Positions 1 through 8,184 of a stretch of 64,000 bases of DNA are shown here, one piece after another. The DNA lies in the NCBI RefSeq assembly GCF_916618885.1, contig NZ_CAKAKH010000001.1, positions 1,847,005-1,911,004 of the forward strand. The letters are read 5' to 3'. The notes below the pieces were generated by a model. It was not told the origin of the DNA. It saw only the letters and a program-made list of their open reading frames with translations, and did no database searches. The number at the start of each line of letters is the position of its first letter. The stretch's first letter is position 1. Made by a program: the position numbers and the translations under genes. The DNA comes from Marinilactibacillus sp. Marseille-P9653. Its GTDB lineage: Bacteria > Bacillota > Bacilli > Lactobacillales > Carnobacteriaceae_A.

Positions 1-288
1 ATTGAAAAGATTCAAAATGATTTGAAAAACGGGTGTAATCCCCATTCTGATAAACGAAAGAGCAAAAAGCGCAACGATCCCTGCAAGACTGATCATTCCG
101 ATTGGCGGTACAAACCGTCTAAAGAATCCTACATAAGGTTCACAAATTCTGATTAAAATTCTTCCAATACTAGACTGATACGCTCCTGGAATCCAAGACA
201 TTAAAAAGTAGACGAGGATCAACATTCTATAAATATCGACCGCTCTCAGTGAAATGTCGTGTAAAAATTGTATAACTTGATATACCAT
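1..288 (-). CDS. ylmG: YggT/YlmG family membrane protein, 3' end outside window
   Basis: The reading frame is open from an ATG at 288 to the window edge (96 codons seen), so the C-terminus is missing. The product has two hydrophobic stretches separated by a short basic loop, with the family-like patterns SWIPG, ICEPYVGFFRR and PPIGMISLAG. YggT/YlmG proteins are small membrane proteins that usually follow sepF in the Gram-positive division cluster. Their role is linked to septum placement or membrane organisation but is poorly defined. The gene starts 21 bases after the sepF stop, so the two are probably cotranscribed. Identification rests on position plus motifs; confidence is high for the family and low for any function. 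Confidence 0.85.
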   Translation of the reverse strand, partial: MVYQVIQFLHDISLRAVDIYRMLILVYFLMSWIPGAYQSSIGRILIRICEPYVGFFRRFVPPIGMISLAGIVALFALSFIRMGITPVFQIILNLFN

Positions 289-309
289 AAAATACGTTCT
301 CCGTTTCCG

Positions 310-798
310 TTAGAAATCCTGGTTTTTTAAAGCTTGTAACTCAGCTCCATCTAATTCAACAGAATTCGGAGTACAAACAAAAATTTCATCGCCGATTCTT
401 TCAATATCACCTTTAATTGCATAGGTCGTACCCATTAAGAAATCAATCACTTTTTTAGCCTGATCTTTTTCCATTCTTCTGAAATTCAAAATCACAGACT
501 GATTATTTAATAGAATATCCGCCACACTTTGAACTTCAGAGTATGTGCGAGGTTCCATCACATTGATACGTGGCTTTTTATTCGCCTGCTGATGATTGAT
601 TGCTACAATGTTTTGACTCTGTGCAGGTGCTGCAGATTTACGGATTGGTTGAGTTTTAGCTACGACAGTTTTTTCTACTTTAGGCGCTGGCTTTTCTCTG
701 ACCTGTTTTGGTGCGCTTTTCTTCTCAGTTATTTCTTCTATCTCCTCAGAATCTTCTTCTAAAAAGAAAAAATTGTTTAACCGATCTTTGATCCCCAT
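310..798 (-). CDS. sepF: Cell division protein SepF
   Basis: A 162-residue cytoplasmic protein that bundles and tethers FtsZ filaments to the membrane at the septum. The N-terminus (MGIKDRLNNFFF) is the short amphipathic membrane-binding helix. It is followed by a charged, low-complexity Lys/Glu/Pro/Ala linker to about residue 75. The conserved SepF core runs from about residue 80 (PRTYSEVQ, VILNFRRM, AKKVIDFLMG) to the end. Length is normal for the family. It lies 31 bases after ftsZ and directly before ylmG, the usual order. The core domain makes this a firm call. Confidence 0.96.
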   Translation of the reverse strand: MGIKDRLNNFFFLEEDSEEIEEITEKKSAPKQVREKPAPKVEKTVVAKTQPIRKSAAPAQSQNIVAINHQQANKKPRINVMEPRTYSEVQSVADILLNNQSVILNFRRMEKDQAKKVIDFLMGTTYAIKGDIERIGDEIFVCTPNSVELDGAELQALKNQDF

Positions 799-829
799 AA
801 TCTCGTCTCCTTTCGCAGAGAACTATTCT

Positions 830-2059
830 CTATCTTTTCCGTCTTCTTCTAAAAAATGGTGGTGTATCAACTTCGTCATTTGAGCTTGACTGTGATTCAG
901 TCTCATCTCTAGAAAATAAATCTTTTTCACTATTCTCTTTAGAAGCTTCTCTAGATGCATCTAAATCAGAATTTTGACGATCTCTCTGGTTAGGTTCTTT
1001 ACGAATATCCCAGTTTCCGAAAGGATCATTTTCAGATTTTTTTTGTTGAGTCTGTTGAACATTATTTTTATTTACTGAAGCAGGTTTTTTAGTTTCTTTT
1101 TTTTCACCATTAATTCCAGTAGCAATAACTGTAACAACTACTTCATCTCCAAGTTCTTCATTGATAGAAGTCCCGAAGATAATATTGACTTCACTTGTTG
1201 CTGCTGCTGAAACAATATCTGATGCATCTTGAGCTTCAAATAATGTTAAGTCAGATCCGCCAGTGATGTTTAACAAGACATTTTCAGCGCCATCAACCGA
1301 AACTTCAAGTAGTGGAGAAGAGATGGCTTTTTTAGTTGCTTCTGCAGTTCTATTTTCCCCAGTAGCTGTACCGATACCCATCAAGGCAGAACCTTGGTTT
1401 TCCATAACGGTTTTAACGTCAGCAAAGTCCAAGTTGACATACCCTGGGTTGGTAATCAAATCAGAGATTCCTTGCACACCTTGACGCAATACATTGTCAG
1501 CTTCTCTGAAAGCTTCCATCATCGGTGTCTTTTTGTCTACAATTTCAAGTAAACGGTTGTTAGAGATTGTAACTAAGGTGTCGACGTGTTCTCTCATTAA
1601 TGCAATACCTTCTGCAGCAAAACGACCTTTTTTAGGTCCTTCAAAAGTGAACGGACGTGTAATCACACCAACAGTCAAAGCTCCTTGCTCTTTTGCAATG
1701 CGCGCCACAATTCCAGCAGCTCCAGTACCAGTTCCTCCGCCCATACCAGCAGTAACAAATACCATGTCAGCTCCACGCAAGGATTCTGCAATCGCTTCTT
1801 CACTTTCTTCAGCTGATTTTCTTCCGACTTCTGGATTAGCTCCAGCACCCAATCCTCTAGTCAATTTGGGTCCTAATTGTATTTTAGTTTCAGCACTCAT
1901 CATATCTAATGCTTGAACATCTGTATTGGCTACGATAAATTCTACGCCTTGAACGCCATCTTGGATCATTCTGTTTACAGCGTTACCTCCAGCTCCACCA
2001 ACACCTATAACTTTTAATACGGCTCCTTGAGATGCAATTGAATCGAATTCTAATTCCAT
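830..2059 (-). CDS. ftsZ: Cell division GTPase FtsZ
   Basis: A tubulin-like GTPase of 409 residues that polymerises into the Z ring. The glycine-rich nucleotide motif is at the N-terminus ([13 protein letters not shown], about 19-31). The tubulin signature GGGTGTG lies at about 107-113, and the T7 loop NLDFADV near residue 209. A disordered, Asn/Gln/Ser/charged linker starts around 315. The last residues [12 protein letters not shown] form the conserved tail that binds FtsA and SepF, here with a strongly basic end. An AGGAGG ribosome binding site lies just upstream of the ATG. It sits 24 bases behind ftsA and is expected to be cotranscribed with it. Confidence 0.99.
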   Translation of the reverse strand: MELEFDSIASQGAVLKVIGVGGAGGNAVNRMIQDGVQGVEFIVANTDVQALDMMSAETKIQLGPKLTRGLGAGANPEVGRKSAEESEEAIAESLRGADMVFVTAGMGGGTGTGAAGIVARIAKEQGALTVGVITRPFTFEGPKKGRFAAEGIALMREHVDTLVTISNNRLLEIVDKKTPMMEAFREADNVLRQGVQGISDLITNPGYVNLDFADVKTVMENQGSALMGIGTATGENRTAEATKKAISSPLLEVSVDGAENVLLNITGGSDLTLFEAQDASDIVSAAATSEVNIIFGTSINEELGDEVVVTVIATGINGEKKETKKPASVNKNNVQQTQQKKSENDPFGNWDIRKEPNQRDRQNSDLDASREASKENSEKDLFSRDETESQSSSNDEVDTPPFFRRRRKR

Positions 2060-2083
2060 TCTTTTTCCTCCTGTTTACGATAT

Positions 2084-3406
2084 TTAATCAAAAAATGTTG
2101 AGAAAAAGTTTTTTACTTTTTCCGTAAATGATGGTCCATTTGATGGTTCGCTTGTTTGTACATGCGTCTCATCTTGATGTGCGCTAGTAGAACTAGCTGT
2201 ATTTCCATGAGTACTTTGAGTTGTTTCATGTTGATTAAACTGATGTCCGGATAGACATATTTTATTAATCAGTTTCTGTATACCATCCAGTTTCCCCTCA
2301 TAATACGCAAGTGATATCGCATTTGTAAAAGAAGGGTATCTCACTCCCATGAAATCAGGTATGTAAACATCCACTTGTACATCAAATATCTCTTCTGCAA
2401 GTTCTCTAACACCTGGTATGGCCGCAGCTCCACCTGTGAGTTTCACTCCACCCGGTAAAGACAAAGCGCCGATTTTATCCAAATCTTCTTTCAACAATTG
2501 AAATATCTGCTCAATTCTTGCTTCTATGATTTCTGCAATATAGGTTTCTTTAACCTTTATCGGTTCTTTCTGACCTACGGTGTCCACATGAATGGTTTGA
2601 TCACTATCTAGATTACTAGATAAAGCATACCCAACTTCTCTTTTCAAGCTTTCAGCATTTACTGTAGACGTATTTAGTACCATAGAAATATCTTTAGTTA
2701 CAAATTCTCCACCTTGCTGTTCGACATGCATGTACTTCAACTGATGATCGTGTAATGCTGATGCCGTTGTCTGTCCTCCACCCATATCTATTTGAACAGC
2801 TCCAAATTGTCGCTCATCTTCTGATAATACAAGGTGTGACATAGCTTGTGGTTGTATGATCAGGTCTTGAATCACATATCCAGCTTCTCTAACACATTTC
2901 TTGACGTTGTGTACGATTGACTTAGGCACCGCTAGTACTGTACCGTAAATCTCTAGTCTTTCACCAACCATACCTCTTGGATCTTTAATTTCATCAAAAC
3001 CATCCACTAAAAATTCTTCAACCATGACCGAAATCATTTCTTTGTCTGAAGGAATATGATTCAAACACGTTTCATTGATGGCTTTTTCAACATCTGCATC
3101 TGTTATTTCCTGACTGTTATGATCAATTTGGATATATCCATTAAAAGGAATAATATCTACTCCATTTGCAGGTATACCAACAATCAATTCTTCAATTTTT
3201 AATCCAGATTTTTCTTCTGCTTGTTGAACGGCAGCTGTTATAGCTTGACTCGTTTCATCAATATCTACGATCATGCCTTTATTCAAGCCTTTAGATCGTT
3301 CACTACCAACACCAATAACATTCATCTGATTATTCAGAACTTCAGCTACGATAACTTTTATTGAAGTTGTTCCTATATCTAAACTCGCGTATACGCCATT
3401 TTCCAT
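2084..3406 (-). CDS. ftsA: Cell division protein FtsA
   Basis: An actin-like ATPase that anchors FtsZ to the membrane. The start is placed at the ATG of MENGVYASLDIGTT, because GGAGGT lies 11 bases before it. An in-frame ATG 33 bases upstream (3439) has no ribosome binding site. This gives 440 residues. The phosphate 1 motif SLDIGTTSIK is at the N-terminus, DMGGGQTTASA is the second nucleotide motif, and TGGAAAIPGV the third. A Ser/Thr/His/Gln-rich linker precedes the C-terminal amphipathic helix (FTEKVKNFFSTFF) that inserts in the membrane. A 250-base gap separates it from divIB, so it may have its own promoter. Confidence 0.98.
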   Translation of the reverse strand: MENGVYASLDIGTTSIKVIVAEVLNNQMNVIGVGSERSKGLNKGMIVDIDETSQAITAAVQQAEEKSGLKIEELIVGIPANGVDIIPFNGYIQIDHNSQEITDADVEKAINETCLNHIPSDKEMISVMVEEFLVDGFDEIKDPRGMVGERLEIYGTVLAVPKSIVHNVKKCVREAGYVIQDLIIQPQAMSHLVLSEDERQFGAVQIDMGGGQTTASALHDHQLKYMHVEQQGGEFVTKDISMVLNTSTVNAESLKREVGYALSSNLDSDQTIHVDTVGQKEPIKVKETYIAEIIEARIEQIFQLLKEDLDKIGALSLPGGVKLTGGAAAIPGVRELAEEIFDVQVDVYIPDFMGVRYPSFTNAISLAYYEGKLDGIQKLINKICLSGHQFNQHETTQSTHGNTASSTSAHQDETHVQTSEPSNGPSFTEKVKNFFSTFFD

Positions 3407-3543
3407 AATCGATTGAAACCTCCAGTCTACACTAGGCATTATTTATATATAGTTCTAGCTGTAGAATTTACTCTTTTTTCTTTTAAACTTTGATATTTTA
3501 TATAAACATGTCAGTTTGATCATTATGCATGTGAATATGGCTT

Positions 3544-3573
3544 ATTTTACCACAAATACCAACGGTTATTGAA
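3544..3573 (-). promoter_or_regulatory. Possible ftsA-ftsZ promoter
   Basis: In the gap between divIB and ftsA the minus strand reads TTCAAT, 18 bases, then TAAAAT. The -10 lies at 3544-3549 and the -35 at 3568-3573. This resembles a housekeeping sigma promoter with a weak -35 and would give a leader of about 130 bases before the ftsA start. The 217-base spacing inside an otherwise tightly packed cluster supports a separate transcription start here. It is a consensus match only. Confidence 0.4.
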
Positions 3574-3656
3574 GTTAGTTTATTGATTTCTCAATACAAA
3601 ACATAACTTTTGTGTAACAGAAGAACGCTTGTTTCCTTTAAAAACGATTATGAACT

Positions 3657-4502
3657 TTATTCTTCTATTTCATTATCTAATTCAATACTGTTTTCCTCAT
3701 CATACTCTTGATCTTCAACTGATGAAAATGGTAAAAAGTAAGCACCTGCTTCTAAATCGAAAAGACCGTTCTCACCTTTAACTGCTCTGACAAGCTGGGG
3801 ATAGCGTTTGAGCCGTTCCGAAAAGCTCGGTATCGAAGCTAATACTTCATTGCCATTATTCATATATGCTTTGACAAGCAGTGGATTTCGCTCGTTTTCA
3901 ATCCATTCAACTTCAGAGATCATGGACTGAATGGATTGGTCTAGTTTATTGTATTCAGACAGCATCTGTTGAAGTACATCTTCATCTACAAAATTGAAAA
4001 ACGTTGGCAGATTTCCTACGTTGTTCGGATAAGGTTCTCTTAAAACTTTTTCATTATCTAGTATCTTAAAATAGGTGTTATCTTTGTATAGATAGGCAAC
4101 GGTTTCGTATTCGGAGATATTAAAGTGAACATCATGGAAATCATTTATCGTTAATTCCATTGATCTAACTTGGGGTAATGCTGCTTTGATTTCCTTTTCT
4201 ATTTCCGTCTTGTTAAAGTAAGTCTGCCATAATGAGTCCCCAGAACGGATTTTGCTTTCATTGATGATTTCTTGATCAAACACTTCATTAGTTCCTTCAA
4301 CAACAATCGCCCCAACTTGACTGTAAGGGGTTAAAAAGTAAATACCTATAAACAAAGTTAATGAAAAAAACAGAACGAGTCCGAACCATTTAGCTTTCAA
4401 TCGATTCCATTTACTTTTTTTATTTTGAGGAGAGTCTGCATATTTCTTGTTATAGATATCTTCAATATTCGTTACTGAATGATCCGTCTTCTTACTCATC
4501 AA
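3657..4502 (-). CDS. divIB: Cell division protein DivIB/FtsQ
   Basis: A bitopic membrane protein of 281 residues in the septal FtsQ(DivIB)-FtsL-FtsB complex. It has a cytoplasmic N-terminus of about 38 charged residues (NKKSKWNRLKAKW just before the membrane). One transmembrane helix follows (about 39-58, FGLVLFFSLTLFIGIYFL). The extracellular POTRA domain starts at SQVGAIVVEG and the FtsQ-type beta domain follows. The acidic C-terminal tail (DEENSIELDNEIEE) is typical of Gram-positive DivIB. It lies 19 bases after murG, as in Bacillus and Enterococcus clusters. Sequence conservation in this family is low, so the call leans on topology and position. Confidence 0.93.
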   Translation of the reverse strand: MMSKKTDHSVTNIEDIYNKKYADSPQNKKSKWNRLKAKWFGLVLFFSLTLFIGIYFLTPYSQVGAIVVEGTNEVFDQEIINESKIRSGDSLWQTYFNKTEIEKEIKAALPQVRSMELTINDFHDVHFNISEYETVAYLYKDNTYFKILDNEKVLREPYPNNVGNLPTFFNFVDEDVLQQMLSEYNKLDQSIQSMISEVEWIENERNPLLVKAYMNNGNEVLASIPSFSERLKRYPQLVRAVKGENGLFDLEAGAYFLPFSSVEDQEYDEENSIELDNEIEE

Positions 4503-4521
4503 AGCTCTCCTCCTTACGGTG

Positions 4522-5643
4522 TTAATTTATAATCGACTGTATCACTTCAATCAGCTCATCTGATGCTCTTTGTTTGCCCATTTTCTTGGAATTTTCAGCC
4601 ATATCTTTTCTTTTTTGCTCATCTGACATCAGTACATTTATATCTTTCACAAATCTTTCAACAGTTAGTTCTGTTTCTCGTATCATCAAAGCTGCTTCTT
4701 TGTTGACCAGACTGAGTGCATTTTTCGTTTGATGGTCTTCTGTGACATTTGGACTAGGGATCAAAATACTAGGCATACCTAAAGAAGTTAACTCTGCAAG
4801 TGTGGTCGCGCCACTTCTCCCTACGACGAGCGACACTGATGCAAAAACTTGTGGCATATCGTTGATATAAGGTACGATCTTCACAGAATCCTGAAGATTT
4901 AATGCTTTGTATTTTGTCTGAATTTCTTGAGTGATTTCATCGTGGTAAATTTCTCCAGTTACATAAAGCACTTGATAGGGAGAACCTACCAATTGTTCGA
5001 AACTATCCATAAAAGTTTGATTGATCTTCTGCGCTCCTCGACTGCCTCCGAAAATCAATACCGTTTCTTTTTCACTATTTAAACCAAATGTTTCCAATAT
5101 AGCATTTGGTTTTAAGAGCGCTACTTCCTGAGCTCTTGGATTTCCTGTGAATACAACTTTATCTTCTTGTCCTTTGAACTGAACTTTTGCTTCTTCAAAA
5201 CAAACTGCAATCTTATCTACGAAACGCGCTAAAAATTTATTTGTGATGCCCGCTACACTATTTTGTTCATGTATAATAGTGGGAATCTTTTGTTTTGAGG
5301 CCGCATAGCAAACGGGTGCACATACGTATCCTCCTGTTCCAATTACAACGTCAGGATTAAAAGCCTTAATCAATTTTCGAGCTTTTCGAATACTACCTAG
5401 GAAAAGTCTGATTGTATTCACGTTATAAGCTATTCCTGAAGGGTTCAACTTTCTTTTAAACCCCTCCACTTTTATGGCTTTAAAAGGCACACCGCTTTCA
5501 GGAACGATTTTACTTTCTAAACCTCGTTCAGTTCCTATATAAAGAAATTCTGAATCAGGATATTGTTCTTGGATTTTTTTTTTCAAGGCTAACGCAGGAT
5601 AGATATGTCCACCTGTTCCGCCTCCAGTTAATAATACCTTCAT
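4522..5643 (-). CDS. murG: UDP-GlcNAc:lipid I N-acetylglucosaminyltransferase MurG
   Basis: A GT28 glycosyltransferase (373 residues) on the inner membrane face that adds GlcNAc to lipid I to form lipid II. The glycine-rich acceptor-site loop TGGGTGGHIYP is at residues 6-16. The middle carries GTGGYVCAPV and HEQNSVAG. The C-terminal donor-binding part has GGSRGAQKIN and GRSGATTLAEL, both family hallmarks. The start ATG is well placed 23 bases after murD. Length and motif order are normal and nothing is missing. Confidence 0.98.
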   Translation of the reverse strand: MKVLLTGGGTGGHIYPALALKKKIQEQYPDSEFLYIGTERGLESKIVPESGVPFKAIKVEGFKRKLNPSGIAYNVNTIRLFLGSIRKARKLIKAFNPDVVIGTGGYVCAPVCYAASKQKIPTIIHEQNSVAGITNKFLARFVDKIAVCFEEAKVQFKGQEDKVVFTGNPRAQEVALLKPNAILETFGLNSEKETVLIFGGSRGAQKINQTFMDSFEQLVGSPYQVLYVTGEIYHDEITQEIQTKYKALNLQDSVKIVPYINDMPQVFASVSLVVGRSGATTLAELTSLGMPSILIPSPNVTEDHQTKNALSLVNKEAALMIRETELTVERFVKDINVLMSDEQKRKDMAENSKKMGKQRASDELIEVIQSIIN

Positions 5644-5666
5644 ATCACTTCAAACACGCTAAGTGT

Positions 5667-7055
5667 TTATGCCTCCTCTTGTTTCTGCTGTATAAGACGA
5701 TCGATACTGTTCATATAAGCATTCCCTCTAATTTCAAAACTTGGATACTGATCCCAACTCGCACAAGCTGGTGAAAGTAAGATGATGTCTCCTGGTTCGC
5801 TAATATTATAGGCTTCAGGTACTGCTTGTTCTACATCAACAACTTTTATTCCCTGCGTTATTCCTGCTCTACTGGCTGTATCAAGGATTTGTTCCGCCGT
5901 TTCTCCGAAAGCTAAAACACCTTTGACATGTTTTTCCATTGCTGGTATCAAATCATCAAACGAAACCCCGCGATCCAAGCCACCCGCAAGTAAGATAACA
6001 GGTTTATCGAATCCTTCTAGTGCATTAATCGTTGCTAGTGTGTTTGTCGCTTTAGAATCATTGTAAAATTTACGATTTTCAAATGTCCGAACATATTGTG
6101 TCCGGTGCCTAACGCCTTTAAAAGAACTCAGTGCTTTTTTGATTTCTTTGTTTGATTTATTCATGATCTTGGATACCGCAACCGCCGCTAGAGCATTTTC
6201 CAGATTGTGTTTCCCTGGTAAAAGAATATCTTTCACTTCAAGAACCAACTGATCTTTGTAATAAATCCCATCATCTTTTACATAGGCACCTTTTTCAACA
6301 ACTGTTTTACGTGAAAAAGGAATCAGCTGAGCATGGCTGTGTTGATGAACCAAATCTGTTAATTCTGTCTGATCTGCATTGTAAATCAAGTAGTCCGTTT
6401 CTGTTTGGTTTTTAGTGATTTCCATTTTTGCTTGAACATACTCTTCTCTCGTACCGTGATAATCTAAATGAGCCGAGTAAAGATTAGTGATTACAGAAAT
6501 TTTCGGTTTCAAACTAGGTGCACCTAATAATTGAAAACTAGATAATTCAAGTACAATTTCATCTTCAGGAGTCGCTGCCATTACAACCTGACTTGCAGGT
6601 GTTCCGATATTTCCAGCAGCATACGCTTTACCAGAAGTTCGTTCAGTATTCAAAATTTCTGTAATCATTGTTGTTGTGGTTGTTTTACCATTTGTTCCAG
6701 TTATTCCGATTATTGGACTTTCGGCTACTTCATAAGCTAACTCTACCTCTGTTATAATAGGTATATTTTTTTCCTGAGCTTTTTTTATAATTGGATTTGA
6801 GTAAGGAATACCTGGATTTTTTACAACAAGTTCAAAGTCCTCATCCATCAATTCTATAGGATGACCTCCAGTAATCACTCTTAAACCTTCATTGACTAAT
6901 TCTCTCGCTTCTGGATTTTCATCAAGATTTTTATAATCATTTACGGTTACTAATGCTTTTAATTTATGTAGTAATTTGGCAGCACTAACACCGCTCAAGG
7001 CTAGTCCTAGAACAAGTATTTTTTTGTTTGCATATTTATCAATTGGTTTCATCAT
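5667..7055 (-). CDS. murD: UDP-N-acetylmuramoylalanine-D-glutamate ligase MurD
   Basis: A cytoplasmic Mur ligase of 462 residues that adds D-glutamate to UDP-MurNAc-L-Ala using ATP. The N-terminal Rossmann-like domain begins VLGLALSGVSAAK. The ATP loop GTNGKTTT is at about 120-127. ELSSFQL and the carbamylated-lysine region follow in the central domain. The third domain carries KFYNDSKATN and LLAGGLDRG. Two adjacent ATGs (MMKP) follow an AGAGGG site, so the exact start is ambiguous by one codon. A hairpin terminator lies between mraY and this gene, so its expression may be set partly apart from the upstream cluster. Confidence 0.98.
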   Translation of the reverse strand: MMKPIDKYANKKILVLGLALSGVSAAKLLHKLKALVTVNDYKNLDENPEARELVNEGLRVITGGHPIELMDEDFELVVKNPGIPYSNPIIKKAQEKNIPIITEVELAYEVAESPIIGITGTNGKTTTTTMITEILNTERTSGKAYAAGNIGTPASQVVMAATPEDEIVLELSSFQLLGAPSLKPKISVITNLYSAHLDYHGTREEYVQAKMEITKNQTETDYLIYNADQTELTDLVHQHSHAQLIPFSRKTVVEKGAYVKDDGIYYKDQLVLEVKDILLPGKHNLENALAAVAVSKIMNKSNKEIKKALSSFKGVRHRTQYVRTFENRKFYNDSKATNTLATINALEGFDKPVILLAGGLDRGVSFDDLIPAMEKHVKGVLAFGETAEQILDTASRAGITQGIKVVDVEQAVPEAYNISEPGDIILLSPACASWDQYPSFEIRGNAYMNSIDRLIQQKQEEA

Positions 7056-7117
7056 TATCCCTCTTCTTCATTGATGGCTCATCATTGTTATTGAAAGCAG
7101 ATTCTTTAAATTTCTAT

Positions 7118-7164
7118 ATTATACTTTAAAAAACTGGATGTAGATTACTCTACGTCCAGCTTTT
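7118..7164 (-). terminator. Hairpin with U-tract between mraY and murD, followed by a -10-like box
   Basis: On the minus strand, just after mraY, a stem AGCTGGACGTAGA / TCTACATCCAG-TT forms around a GTAA loop, with mismatches near the middle and base. A run of six T follows. This looks like an intrinsic terminator, perhaps a leaky one. Directly downstream (7118-7123) is a perfect TATAAT, but no convincing -35 at proper distance. The element sits inside the division cluster and could reduce or reset transcription before murD. Confidence 0.55.
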
Positions 7165-7173
7165 CCTCAAACA

Positions 7174-8142
7174 TTATACCAAAATAAAAAGTACGACTAA
7201 AGCCATAAGGAGACTAATTAGTGAAAATACACCGACCAATTTCCATTCGCTCCAACCAACCATTTCGAAGTGATGGTGAATAGGACTCATTTTAAAGATT
7301 CTTTTCCCTCTTAATTTAAATGAACCAACTTGTAGCATGACACTCGCTGTTTCACAAACGAAGATAAAACCAATTAAAAGTAATGTCCATTCTTGGTTCA
7401 ACAGTATTGAAATCCCTGCTAAACCTGCTCCTAATGCCAAAGATCCTACATCCCCCATAAAGATCTTAGCGGGTTTTTTATTGAAAAAGAAGAAACCCAG
7501 GAGTCCTCCAAAGACAGAAAGTGCAAAAATCACAATGTCCCACTGAGACTGCATTGCTGCTATGATAGCATACGAAAGGTAAGCAATCATTCCAGTACTT
7601 GCCATTAAACCATCGATACCATCTGTCAAATTAGTTGCATTTGAAAAACCAACTAACCAGAATAAAACAAACAGACTATAGAACCAACCAATATCAATGG
7701 ATCCCACCACAGGAATCATGATTGCTGTAGGATAATTCAATAAGGATAATCCAACGAAGAACACGATTCCGCCTAAAATTTGTCCAACCAATTTTTGTAG
7801 ACTAGTTAATCCTAAATTTCGCTTCATAACGACTTTGACGTAATCATCTAAAAAACCGATCAATCCATAAAACACAAGAATAAATACTAGCAGAAGCGTT
7901 CCTGTTGTAAAGATTCTTAAAAACAAGCTAGCTATCAGTACAGTTGCTGAAGCCGCCATAATGATTGAAACACCTCCCATAGTCGGTGTTCCTGACTTAC
8001 TTTCGTGCCACTTCGGTCCTTCTTCTCGAGTGACTTGACCTAATTGTTTTTTTGCAAAATATCGTATTACGAATGGCATTGAGCATACCGTGATAATCAA
8101 ACTCAATACAATCGGAAATATGATTCTTGTTAATTCTATCAT
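7174..8142 (-). CDS. mraY: Phospho-MurNAc-pentapeptide transferase MraY
   Basis: A polytopic inner-membrane enzyme (322 residues) that transfers phospho-MurNAc-pentapeptide to undecaprenyl phosphate, giving lipid I. About ten hydrophobic segments are visible. Conserved family motifs are GTPTMGG, GFLDDYVKV (the Asp-Asp pair), NATNLTDGIDGL, FMGDVGSLALG and the histidine triad SPIHHHFE near residue 287. Length is normal. It lies about 40 bases after the PBP gene and uses an ATG start. Confidence 0.98.
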   Translation of the reverse strand: MIELTRIIFPIVLSLIITVCSMPFVIRYFAKKQLGQVTREEGPKWHESKSGTPTMGGVSIIMAASATVLIASLFLRIFTTGTLLLVFILVFYGLIGFLDDYVKVVMKRNLGLTSLQKLVGQILGGIVFFVGLSLLNYPTAIMIPVVGSIDIGWFYSLFVLFWLVGFSNATNLTDGIDGLMASTGMIAYLSYAIIAAMQSQWDIVIFALSVFGGLLGFFFFNKKPAKIFMGDVGSLALGAGLAGISILLNQEWTLLLIGFIFVCETASVMLQVGSFKLRGKRIFKMSPIHHHFEMVGWSEWKLVGVFSLISLLMALVVLFILV

Positions 8143-8184
8143 TCTCTATTCGTTCTCCTTTAAAGCTTTATCCTACTTTTTTTA

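Noticed and set aside
1494-1916. A 140-codon plus-strand frame inside ftsZ
   Set aside because: It is the mirror of a strongly conserved gene, has no ribosome site and no protein-like pattern.
7118-7146. A full sigma-A promoter for murD
   Set aside because: The TATAAT is perfect, but the hexamer at 17 bases reads AATCTA and neighbouring spacings are no better, so only the -10-like box is reported.
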